The notes under the pieces are model-generated. The model was not told the origin of the DNA. It did no database searches and saw nothing but the letters and a program-made list of their open reading frames with translations. A DNA stretch of 21,686 bases, taken from positions 1 through 21,686 of the forward strand of contig CAZOHC010000018.1 in assembly GCA_964579845.1 (NCBI GenBank). The letters run 5' to 3'. Shown piece by piece: positions 16,106 to 21,673 of this stretch; the first letter of the stretch is position 1, and each line of letters starts with the position of its first letter. Source of the stretch: CAZOHC01 sp964579845 (GTDB lineage Bacteria > Patescibacteriota > Microgenomatia > Levybacterales > UBA12049). The translations under genes and the position numbers were made by a program.

Positions 16106-17113
16106 TCAAGTCTTCGCTCTGAGTTTCCATTGTATCGGGTATGCCAGTACCAGCACGATAAGTATTGCCAGCAAACTGTAGATAATCGGTGAGATAAACT
16201 GCGGAGCTGCTGACAACAATGGTTTTAGTTGCAGCAAAGTAAGAAGCTTGGAGACATACGGAAATGCCAGTAGATGCCAGGCGAAAATTACCAGCGACTG
16301 TTTTCCGAGGTATTCTAATAGACGATTTTTTTTGATTATCATACTGAGTAAGACCGTACTGATAATTCCTCCCCAAGCTCCTAAGTAAAAGTAAACAACA
16401 TTATTTAAACGATCCTGCCGCAAATCTACTTGAAGTTCATAGAAAGCTATATTTACCATTGCACCGACAACGAAAATAATAAGTGCTGTGATCAGAAAAA
16501 AAACAGCATGTTTTTTAATCATGGTCATGATGTTTTCAGGAATCGTCGTCATGAGGTATCCTCCGCCGAAAAAAACAATCGCAGTCAGGGCAGTTTCCAA
16601 CCCGAACGGAAGTTTTATCTCAGAGAAAAAAAGTGAATAGCAGTACCCGAGACAGGCAAACAAGCCCATGACCACGAGAAGATATTTTATATCCGATGAA
16701 TAACGGGTCACAGCGAAAAAGAGAACCCGCGTTAAGAATAAACAAGGTAAAAACCAGAGTAAATTATTAAACGCCAATAAATTATTATTTCCGTTTCCGT
16801 AGAATATGCTTCCGAACTGCAGAAGAACAGCCGGTAATTCAGGCCGTCTGGTAACATACCACAGAAGCAAGCTCAAGATAGCGAATATCAGATACGGCAA
16901 CAAAATGTTTCTGGCATTTTTACCTATAAATGACTGCCATGATTCGTCAGGTTTATACCGAAAGACAAGCCCTGAGAGAAAAAAGAAAAGCGGCATATGA
17001 AACGCATATATGAGATACCTGATGATACCCGGAGATAATGCATGGCCATATACAACCAACAGGATGCCGATTCCCCTCGAAATATCAATCCAAGCAATCC
17101 GTTTCTTACCCAC
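16106..17113 (-). CDS. Acyltransferase 3 family membrane protein
   Basis: Likely O-acetylates or otherwise acylates a cell-surface glycan. Ten or so membrane segments fill the 335 residues. The family start KKRIAWIDISRGIGILLVVYGHAL carries the conserved Arg and the catalytic-type His of YGH, followed by FHMPLFFFLSGLVF (the second family motif). I chose the GTG at 17113 rather than an upstream ATG at 17182. A TTGACA, 17 bp, AATACT promoter ends 9 nt before the GTG, the protein then begins at the family N-terminus, and the longer start would overlap the divergent polyprenyl synthase gene. Ends in TGA. The substrate is unknown; the isoprenoid and O-antigen-ligase genes in the window make an envelope glycan likely. 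Confidence 0.88.
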   Translation of the reverse strand: MGKKRIAWIDISRGIGILLVVYGHALSPGIIRYLIYAFHMPLFFFLSGLVFRYKPDESWQSFIGKNARNILLPYLIFAILSLLLWYVTRRPELPAVLLQFGSIFYGNGNNNLLAFNNLLWFLPCLFLTRVLFFAVTRYSSDIKYLLVVMGLFACLGYCYSLFFSEIKLPFGLETALTAIVFFGGGYLMTTIPENIMTMIKKHAVFFLITALIIFVVGAMVNIAFYELQVDLRQDRLNNVVYFYLGAWGGIISTVLLSMIIKKNRLLEYLGKQSLVIFAWHLLAFPYVSKLLTLLQLKPLLSAAPQFISPIIYSLLAILIVLVLAYPIQWKLRAKT

Positions 17114-17122
17114 GATTAGTTG

Positions 17123-17151
17123 AGTATTATGAAAAGTGATATAATTGTCAA
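17123..17151 (-). promoter_or_regulatory. Promoter of the acyltransferase gene (leaderless type)
   Basis: Minus strand perfect TTGACA (17151-17146), 17 bp, AATACT (17128-17123), then 9 nt to a GTG start. It interleaves with the opposing TGATATAAT at 17137-17145. Confidence 0.55.
17137..17145 (+). promoter_or_regulatory. Extended -10 promoter of the polyprenyl synthase-uppS operon
   Basis: TGATATAAT is an extended -10 with a perfect TATAAT at 17140-17145 and no good -35. The start codon at 17181 would have a leader of about 29 nt without a Shine-Dalgarno. Confidence 0.5.
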
Positions 17152-17180
17152 GAAAGTCAGACATTAACTGTACACATCTC

Positions 17181-18212
17181 ATGAAATTTGCAACCTACCT
17201 CAAATCAATCGCTGAAGAAGTAGAAAAAGAACTCGATGAATCATTGACTGTCTGGAAAAACAGTATCGCAAAAGAATATCCGTCAGTCAGCCCGTTTATC
17301 GAGGCCTTCGTCGACCAGTGTCGTGGAGGAAAAAGGATCCGTGGAGCATTGGTACACCTCGGCTACTCCCTAACTGGCGGAGAAAAAGTAAAAGATATCC
17401 TCCAAGTATCCGCTGCTTTTGAAATCTTTCAGACTGCTATCCTGGCACATGATGACATTATTGATAAAAGTGAGCTCAGGCGCGGCAAGCCTTCTCTGTA
17501 TCAAGCACTCGGAGGGAACCACTACGGGATAGCGCAGACAATCAGTTTGGGTGACTTGGGATTTTTCTTGGCAACGGAACTGATCACCAAAAGCAAATTC
17601 CCTGATCCACAAAAGTATAAAGCGCTTCTGTTCTTCTCCCAAACCATGCAACTGACTGCACTCGGTGAGATATTGGATGTTTATTCTCCGACCAAAGAGA
17701 CAATCAGTGACGAAGACGTTCTGACGATAATTCGGCTCAAAACCTCTCCCTACTCCGTGATCGGGCCGCTTTCAATCGGTGCTATATTCGGAAACGCAGA
17801 TGAAGAACTTTTGAAGAAAATACACTTTTATGGAGATAATCTGGGAACTGCCTATCAGATACATGATGATATATTAGGGATCTTTGCTGAAGAGGAGACG
17901 CTCGGTAAATCAAATGTATCAGATATTATTGAAGGAAAAAGTACACTTCTTATCTGGTATGCTCGCGAGCATGCGAATTCTGACCAAAAAGAACTGCTTG
18001 ATAACATCTACGGAAAACCATCGCTTACCAAAGACGAAGTAGCAACGATTCAGACTGTTTTTAGAGATACCGGAGCATATGACTATGCAGCAAAACTGGT
18101 AAAAGACTATACCGAAAAAGCATGCAGTGTTATTCCTGAGTTAACGACAGATCCTAAGCAACAGGAACTATTACTAGATATCGCAGGATTTCTCTCAGAA
18201 AGGAAAAAGTAA
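17181..18212 (+). CDS. Polyprenyl diphosphate synthase (trans-prenyltransferase, farnesyl/geranylgeranyl type)
   Basis: Condenses isopentenyl diphosphate with allylic diphosphates. The 343 residues contain GGKRIRG (substrate binding, about 52-58), the first Asp-rich motif HDDIIDKSELRRGKPS (about 94-109) and the second one YQIHDDILGIF (about 226-236). The second is DDxxG instead of DDxxD, as in actinobacterial-type GGPP synthases. EGKSTLLIWYA follows. Chain length cannot be fixed by eye. ATG 17181 (MKFATYLKSI) is used because the upstream TTG at 17145 overlaps the -10. The gene is 1 nt from uppS, so it most likely supplies the allylic primer that UppS extends to the C55 lipid carrier. Confidence 0.93.
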   Translation: MKFATYLKSIAEEVEKELDESLTVWKNSIAKEYPSVSPFIEAFVDQCRGGKRIRGALVHLGYSLTGGEKVKDILQVSAAFEIFQTAILAHDDIIDKSELRRGKPSLYQALGGNHYGIAQTISLGDLGFFLATELITKSKFPDPQKYKALLFFSQTMQLTALGEILDVYSPTKETISDEDVLTIIRLKTSPYSVIGPLSIGAIFGNADEELLKKIHFYGDNLGTAYQIHDDILGIFAEEETLGKSNVSDIIEGKSTLLIWYAREHANSDQKELLDNIYGKPSLTKDEVATIQTVFRDTGAYDYAAKLVKDYTEKACSVIPELTTDPKQQELLLDIAGFLSERKK

Positions 18213-18213
18213 T

Positions 18214-18897
18214 ATGCCCTCACTTCCCCGTCACGTCGCGTTTATCATGGATGGTAATAGACGCTGGGCTAAAGACCATAAACTCTCGCTCTTCCTGGGG
18301 CATGAAAGCGGCGCACGAAATATCCAGCCGCTCGTTGAGTTTGCGGTTAGTAAAGGGATTAGCTATCTGACATTCTGGGCTTTCTCCACTGAGAATTGGC
18401 AACGTGCTGATGATGAAGTCACTGACATTCTCAACGTCTTCCGCAAAGCGTTGAAAGACCCCATGATTGCAAGACTAAAAGAAGTAAAAGCAAAAATACA
18501 AATTATCGGTGATGTCTCACCATTTCCTGATGACATTCAACAGGAAGTTCAGAAAATTATCCAGGACACGAAACAAAATGACAAAATTACGGTTAATATT
18601 GCACTCAATTACGGCGGACGAGCTGAAATCCTACAAGCCGTAAAAGTATTAATCATAGAGAAAAAAGAATCACTCACAGAAGATGAATTCAGTAGCTACC
18701 TCTCAACGGCCGGACAACCCGATCCTGACTTCATTATTCGCACCGGCGGCGAGATGCGACTAAGCGGGTATCTCCCATGGCAATCAGTCTACGCTGAACT
18801 ATACTTCACACCAGTCTACTGGCCTGATTTCGGAGAGAAAGCGTTTGAAAATGCCCTGGAGGAATATGCTCGGAGACATCGTCGTTTCGGAAAGTAA
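18214..18897 (+). CDS. uppS: Undecaprenyl diphosphate synthase (cis-prenyltransferase)
   Basis: Makes the undecaprenyl carrier for peptidoglycan and surface glycans. The 227 residues carry all signatures: HVAFIMDGNRRWAK (residues 7-20, catalytic Asp in MDGN), GHESGARN, YLTFWAFSTENWQR, NIALNYGGRAEI and DPDFIIRTGGEMRLSGYLPW with the following ELYFTPVYWPDF. Length is normal to slightly short. AGGA lies 9 nt before the ATG, so unlike the leading genes it uses a Shine-Dalgarno. One nt separates it from the upstream polyprenyl synthase. It converges on a small minus-strand gene, with 1 nt between the stop codons. Confidence 0.96.
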   Translation: MPSLPRHVAFIMDGNRRWAKDHKLSLFLGHESGARNIQPLVEFAVSKGISYLTFWAFSTENWQRADDEVTDILNVFRKALKDPMIARLKEVKAKIQIIGDVSPFPDDIQQEVQKIIQDTKQNDKITVNIALNYGGRAEILQAVKVLIIEKKESLTEDEFSSYLSTAGQPDPDFIIRTGGEMRLSGYLPWQSVYAELYFTPVYWPDFGEKAFENALEEYARRHRRFGK

Positions 18898-18898
18898 G

Positions 18899-19243
18899 TC
18901 ATTTCTTCGGAAAATTCATCTCTGCATCAATCGTCTTTCTCATATGAATCAGTGGTGCGTCACCGAGATCTGAATTTACGTTAAACACTAAATCTGCCTT
19001 TTCAGGCTCTAAATTATCCAAGTAATCATTATAATCTTCTACACTCACTTCCCCATTCAATACGCCTCGTAAACGCTGTCCCAAATCATAGAAAAACGGC
19101 TTATGATCAGGATATACATCATAAATTCCTCCCCGAAGCGAATCATAATCAAATTCAGGATTATCGGAATTCGGAGGTGCTTCAGCTTTAGCTGGTGGAG
19201 TGTATATTTCGATTTTGATAGTAGGCTGTTCTGCTTGAGCCAT
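18899..19243 (-). CDS. Small protein of unknown function
   Basis: Not recognised. The 114 residues from MAQAEQPTIKIEIYTPP are acidic, with a Pro/Ala-rich start and then a compact, probably helical region (FFYDLGQRLRGVLNGEVSVEDYNDYLDNLEPEKADLVF). There is no signal peptide, membrane segment or Cys. I chose ATG 19243 because a GGGGG lies 4 nt upstream. An in-frame ATG at 19267 (MNVERGGS) is possible. The reading frame is open against the convergent uppS, and the composition looks coding, but without a family match the gene remains hypothetical. Confidence 0.55.
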   Translation of the reverse strand: MAQAEQPTIKIEIYTPPAKAEAPPNSDNPEFDYDSLRGGIYDVYPDHKPFFYDLGQRLRGVLNGEVSVEDYNDYLDNLEPEKADLVFNVNSDLGDAPLIHMRKTIDAEMNFPKK

Positions 19244-19373
19244 ACTACCCCCACGCTCTACGTTCATAGTAACGTGAGTGTAAAAAATAATTGTAAACTC
19301 TATGTATGAATCTGCGCACTATATCAATACCGTGTTTTAAAGTTGAGCGCATCTGTGCTCCACAGTTCTCCGG

Positions 19374-19402
19374 TTGCTCATAACTACATCGTCTGGTAAA
19401 AT
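19374..19402 (+). promoter_or_regulatory. Promoter of the tRNA-Thr/Tyr cluster
   Basis: TTGCTC (19374-19379), 17 bp, TAAAAT (19397-19402) with a TGG extended -10. The 190-bp region 19268-19459 otherwise holds a 7-bp GCTGCGT/ACGCAGC hairpin (19425-19441) in the expected transcript, and nothing coding that I can support. Confidence 0.5.
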
Positions 19403-19459
19403 TATGAAGCTCAAATGAGATGCCGCTGCGTTGAACGCAGCAATTGGCGTGTTGAACGT

Positions 19460-19531
19460 GCCGACTTAGCTCAGTGGTAGAGCAGCTGTTTTGTAAACCG
19501 CAGGTCATCAGTTCGAATCTGATAGTCGGCT
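19460..19531 (+). tRNA. tRNA-Thr (anticodon TGT)
   Basis: A full cloverleaf: acceptor GCCGACT/AGTCGGC, D arm GCTC/GAGC, anticodon loop TTTGTAA, T arm ATCAG/CTGAT with a standard TTCGAAT loop. The anticodon stem GCTGT/ACCGC has one T-C mismatch. No encoded CCA. Confidence 0.95.
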
Positions 19532-19545
19532 CAAGTAAGTATCAG

Positions 19546-19617
19546 GGGACGAGTATAAAGTATTAAGCAAATGAACTTAATGTAATTTGTTAACCCTTTA
19601 TATTTGATACTTGTCCC
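19546..19617 (+). repeat. Inverted repeat between tRNA-Thr and tRNA-Tyr
   Basis: GGGACGAGTAT (19546-19556) pairs with ATACTTGTCCC (19607-19617) over 11 bp with one G-T. The next inner TATAAAG/CTTTATA and short CAAAT/ATTTG pairs extend it into a long stem-loop. It could guide tRNA processing or attenuate transcription; there is no U tract typical of a terminator. Confidence 0.55.
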
Positions 19618-19639
19618 TTTATACAGAGCGTACAACCAA

Positions 19640-19724
19640 GCTGAGTTGGCGGAGTAGTCAATCGCACCTGACTGTAGATCAGGCGGCCGAAAGGCCTACA
19701 GGAGTGCAAATCTCTTACTCAGCA
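19640..19724 (+). tRNA. tRNA-Tyr (anticodon GTA), class II, unusual elbow
   Basis: Acceptor GCTGAGT/ACTCAGC, D arm GCGG/TCGC, anticodon arm CCTGA-CTGTAGA-TCAGG, and a long variable arm with GGCC-GAAA-GGCC, as expected for Tyr. The T loop is TGCAAAT (G at 55 instead of T) and the D loop AGTAGTCAA has A in place of G18. No encoded CCA. Confidence 0.92.
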
Positions 19725-19728
19725 CATT

Positions 19729-19747
19729 GCCCCGCATCAAGCGGGGC
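19729..19747 (+). other. GC-rich hairpin after tRNA-Tyr
   Basis: GCCCCGC, loop ATCAA, GCGGGGC: seven perfect pairs directly after the tRNA. It is not followed by a T tract, so a processing signal or factor-dependent stop is more likely than an intrinsic terminator. Confidence 0.5.
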
Positions 19748-19814
19748 TCGATGTACAATCCCAATTTTAAATTAAAAAATAATTGATCAGTTTTGAGAGT
19801 TTATACATTTGATC

Positions 19815-19886
19815 GCCTAGATAGTTCAGTGGCAGAACGCTTTCTTGGTAAGAAAGAGGTCTCGGGTCCGATTCCCGATCTAGGCT
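19815..19886 (+). tRNA. tRNA-Thr (anticodon GGT), unusual T loop
   Basis: Acceptor GCCTAGA/TCTAGGC, D arm GTTC/GAAC, anticodon arm CTTTC-TTGGTAA-GAAAG, T arm TCGGG/CCCGA. The T loop is TCCGATT, with C at position 55 instead of the near-universal T. The D loop keeps GG. No encoded CCA. Confidence 0.93.
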
Positions 19887-19954
19887 CATCAGCTCTCAGA
19901 AAATGCGACCCTATTTACAGTTACTTTGAGGCTCTGTATTTTCCTGCTTAAATC

Positions 19955-19963
19955 TGATATAAT
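19955..19963 (+). promoter_or_regulatory. rpmG: Extended -10 promoter of rpmG (leaderless type)
   Basis: TGATATAAT, with a perfect TATAAT at 19958-19963, followed by 10 nt to the ATG. Same extended -10 as in front of the polyprenyl synthase gene. No good -35. Confidence 0.55.
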
Positions 19964-19973
19964 CTCTTCTCAT

Positions 19974-20150
19974 ATGGCGAAAAAAGGCGAACATCGAATC
20001 ACAATCGGATTAGTCTGTCAAACCTGTAAAAACAGGAATTATGTCACGCAGAAAAATAAAATGGAGACCCCTGAGAAGCTTCTCTTGAATAAATTCTGCA
20101 GTCACTGTCGAAAAGTAACAGAGCACAAAGAAGTCGAGAAACTGAAATAA
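19974..20150 (+). CDS. rpmG: 50S ribosomal protein L33, zinc-ribbon form
   Basis: Large-subunit protein. The 58 residues MAKKGEHRITIGLVCQTCK... have CQTC (about 15-18) and CSHC (about 38-41), the four zinc ligands, and RNYVTQKNK, typical of L33. The in-frame ATG at 19926 would add 16 residues not found in the family and lies before the -10, so ATG 19974 is used. It lies between tRNA-Thr and tRNA-Trp, as in the common tRNA-rpmG-tRNA-Trp-secE-nusG arrangement, and ends in a strong terminator. Confidence 0.96.
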   Translation: MAKKGEHRITIGLVCQTCKNRNYVTQKNKMETPEKLLLNKFCSHCRKVTEHKEVEKLK

Positions 20151-20172
20151 TTTACGTAAACGTGTACCTACT

Positions 20173-20220
20173 GCGTATATGAAATAGCAGATGATTGAAG
20201 CTATTCTATACGCTTTTTTT
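20173..20220 (+). terminator. Intrinsic terminator of rpmG
   Basis: Outer stem GCGTAT (20173-20178) with ATACGC (20208-20213), inner stem GAAATAGC with GCTATTC (one bulged A), then seven T (20214-20220). The best rho-independent terminator in the window. Confidence 0.85.
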
Positions 20221-20260
20221 ATGGTAAACTAGTGCCATCAGCGATAAGCCATCTGCTAAA

Positions 20261-20287
20261 TTAGGGGCATCGGTTAACGGTAAACCA
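20261..20287 (+). repeat. 27-bp direct repeat of the tRNA-Trp 5' end, upstream copy
   Basis: TTAGGGGCATCGGTTAACGG plus the following 7 bases (20281-20287) is identical to 20562-20588, the 5' end of the intact tRNA-Trp with two flanking bases. The offset is 301 bp. Confidence 0.95.
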
Positions 20288-20309
20288 TCCGTACGGAGAC
20301 TGGGGGTTC
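20263..20309 (+). pseudogene. tRNA-like remnant (tRNA-Trp-related) without anticodon loop
   Basis: It begins with the 5' acceptor strand, D arm and base 26 of tRNA-Trp. The 17-nt anticodon arm is replaced by the 10-nt palindrome TCCGTACGGA (20288-20297), which equals a 5-bp anticodon stem with the 7-nt loop removed. The variable region GACT, T-stem strand GGGGG and TTC follow, exactly as in tRNA-Trp, and then the sequence stops and the GIY-YIG ATG comes two bases later. There is no 3' acceptor strand, so it cannot form a tRNA. Confidence 0.75.
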
Positions 20310-20310
20310 C

Positions 20311-20565
20311 ATGCACTATGTTTACATATTGAAGAGTCTTAAAGATGGGAAATTGTATAAAGGGAGTACAAGTAACCTGACACGGAGATATGAACGACAT
20401 ACAAAGGGCTTAGTACCCGCGACAAAACATCGTTTACCTTTGAGACTGATCTATTATGAAGCGTATAATGCGAAATTAGATGCAATAAGGCGAGAAAGAT
20501 ATCTCAAAACACTCGAAGGTGGAGCTGCGCTATACAAGCAGCTCGAAGAAACTTTAAAAATTTAG
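20311..20565 (+). CDS. Short GIY-YIG domain protein (UPF0213/YhbQ-like), inserted beside tRNA-Trp
   Basis: A minimal GIY-YIG nuclease-fold protein of 84 residues. HYVYILKSLKDGKLYKGST contains the GIY-like YVY (residues 3-5) and the YIG-like YKG (17-19). The catalytic Arg lies in NLTRRYERH, and LIYYEAY and RRERYLK match the later part of the fold, with an acidic Glu in YYEAY. No DNA-binding domain is attached. The start codon comes two bases after a tRNA remnant and the stop TAG (20563-20565) overlaps the first two bases of the intact tRNA-Trp. An in-frame TAA at 20281 excludes a longer start. No Shine-Dalgarno. Homing-type mobility or tRNA-gene targeting is inference. Confidence 0.88.
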   Translation: MHYVYILKSLKDGKLYKGSTSNLTRRYERHTKGLVPATKHRLPLRLIYYEAYNAKLDAIRRERYLKTLEGGAALYKQLEETLKI

Positions 20566-20588
20566 GGGCATCGGTTAACGGTAAACCA
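20562..20588 (+). repeat. 27-bp direct repeat of the tRNA-Trp 5' end, copy in the intact gene
   Basis: Matches 20261-20287 exactly. Recombination between the copies would remove 301 bp and leave one intact tRNA-Trp. Confidence 0.95.
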
Positions 20589-20637
20589 GCGGTCTCCAAA
20601 ACCGCGACTGGGGGTTCGATTCCCTCTGCCCCTGCCA
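20564..20637 (+). tRNA. tRNA-Trp (anticodon CCA) with encoded 3' CCA
   Basis: Acceptor AGGGGCA/TGCCCCT, discriminator G, D arm GGTT/AACC, anticodon arm GCGGT-CTCCAAA-ACCGC, T arm GGGGG/CCCTC with a standard TTCGATT loop, then CCA at 20635-20637. It is the only tRNA here with an encoded CCA. Confidence 0.96.
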
Positions 20638-20728
20638 CATTCAGCTCACTTCGTTCATGAACGTGGCTGGTTACTTCTACATCCTGCGAAGTACTATCAA
20701 TCAACTCCAAATAAGATTTAATCCTGTT

Positions 20729-20995
20729 ATGGCCTTCACTAGAGTTAATATAGCTGTGAGACCTCCAGAAGAAGTAATTGAGGAAGCAATTAAAATAAGC
20801 AACGAAATAAGTAAAGAAGCAGAACCTTTTTTCATTTTAGATGATGATACTTTCTTCCCGCACATCACTATTTACTCCCCTGAATATCCAGCTAAAAATC
20901 TCGACAAAGTACTAGAAACAGTAGAGAAAATCCAATATCATGATCCAGCAAAAGCATCCTCGCATCAAATAAAATCCTCCACTCCAAAGCTATAG
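20729..20995 (+). CDS. Truncated 2H phosphoesterase (2'-5' RNA ligase-like) N-terminal part
   Basis: From MAFTRVNIAVRPPEEVIEEA the 88 residues show the N-terminal half of a 2H phosphoesterase, including the first catalytic-type motif in FFPHITIYSPEYP (HxT). A complete member has a second HxT about 80-100 residues later, but here the frame ends after an unrelated-looking tail (DPAKASSHQIKSSTPKL), so the gene is probably truncated or decayed. An upstream in-frame ATG at 20657 adds 24 residues (with GYFYILRS) that do not belong to this family. No Shine-Dalgarno or clear promoter. It lies where secE is often found after rpmG and tRNA-Trp. Confidence 0.5.
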   Translation: MAFTRVNIAVRPPEEVIEEAIKISNEISKEAEPFFILDDDTFFPHITIYSPEYPAKNLDKVLETVEKIQYHDPAKASSHQIKSSTPKL

Positions 20996-21017
20996 AAATG
21001 ATCAGCAGATAATCACA

Positions 21018-21046
21018 TTGCGTTTTTTTATAAATACTGAAATACT
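21018..21046 (+). promoter_or_regulatory. Possible promoter of the membrane protein at 21053 (leaderless type)
   Basis: TTGCGT (21018-21023), 17 bp, AATACT (21041-21046), then 6 nt to the ATG. Hexamers are weak, but the spacing to the start codon repeats the pattern of other lead genes. Confidence 0.4.
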
Positions 21047-21052
21047 TGTGAT

Positions 21053-21673
21053 ATGGATAATGAATTACAAAGCTCACAACAGGTATCTCCAACATTACCG
21101 CCAGAACCTCCTAAGACAGATACTCATACCCTTCATTCAAACAAAAAATTACTCTTTGTCTTCGGAGGCGTCCTTATTCTTCTCCTCGTAGCAAGCGGTT
21201 CGTATCTGCTCGGATTACAGCAGAATAGGAAACAGACAGAGGTTGCTCAGCAACCTGTTCCTACCATTCTTCCCACGCCTAGCACTATAGATACCGACGT
21301 TTGGATGAGCAGTCAAGAAAATGCGATATATGCAGAAAATGGTTTTTCTTTTCGATATCCTCCGTTTATCCATTTGATTCAAGGAGTAAGCAACGAAGAT
21401 CTGTGGGAAGGAAATCTTTGGAAAGGGGCAGTAAATGATCCGAAAAGTCAAATTGTTAAGAAGTTACTCCTCAAAAGATCAACGATTCCTTTCCCAGAAA
21501 TAACAGAAGGAGGTAGTATTGATTTCATCACATCTGATTACCCATATGAACCGGAAACACTGAGGATTCATGCTCTCACGACTTCACAGGTTGCACTTGG
21601 AGCAAAGACAGCGACGATGTATGATATTAGCCCCTATGAGAAGATCGTGCGTTTTGAGAGCAACAATAACTAA
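21053..21673 (+). CDS. Single-pass membrane protein of unknown function
   Basis: The 206 residues begin with a Pro/Ser/Gln-rich cytoplasmic tail (about 1-30), a membrane helix (KLLFVFGGVLILLLVASGSY, about 32-51), a Thr/Pro linker (PVPTILPTPST) and an extracellular domain. The stretch ENGFSFRYPPFIHLI resembles the start of PsbP-like/lipoprotein folds often found after a single anchor in Patescibacteria. That likeness is weak and I assign no function. It ends 13 nt before the window edge. Confidence 0.7.
   Translation: MDNELQSSQQVSPTLPPEPPKTDTHTLHSNKKLLFVFGGVLILLLVASGSYLLGLQQNRKQTEVAQQPVPTILPTPSTIDTDVWMSSQENAIYAENGFSFRYPPFIHLIQGVSNEDLWEGNLWKGAVNDPKSQIVKKLLLKRSTIPFPEITEGGSIDFITSDYPYEPETLRIHALTTSQVALGAKTATMYDISPYEKIVRFESNNN

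Noticed and set aside
17114..17182. ATG start at 17182 for the acyltransferase
   Set aside because: It would place the promoter inside the coding region, overlap the divergent gene and add 23 residues before the family N-terminus. The GTG at 17113 fits better.
20504..20710. Minus-strand ORF containing GAEGIEPPVAVLETAGL
   Set aside because: The peptide is the antisense translation of the tRNA-Trp gene, so it is a shadow and not a protein gene.
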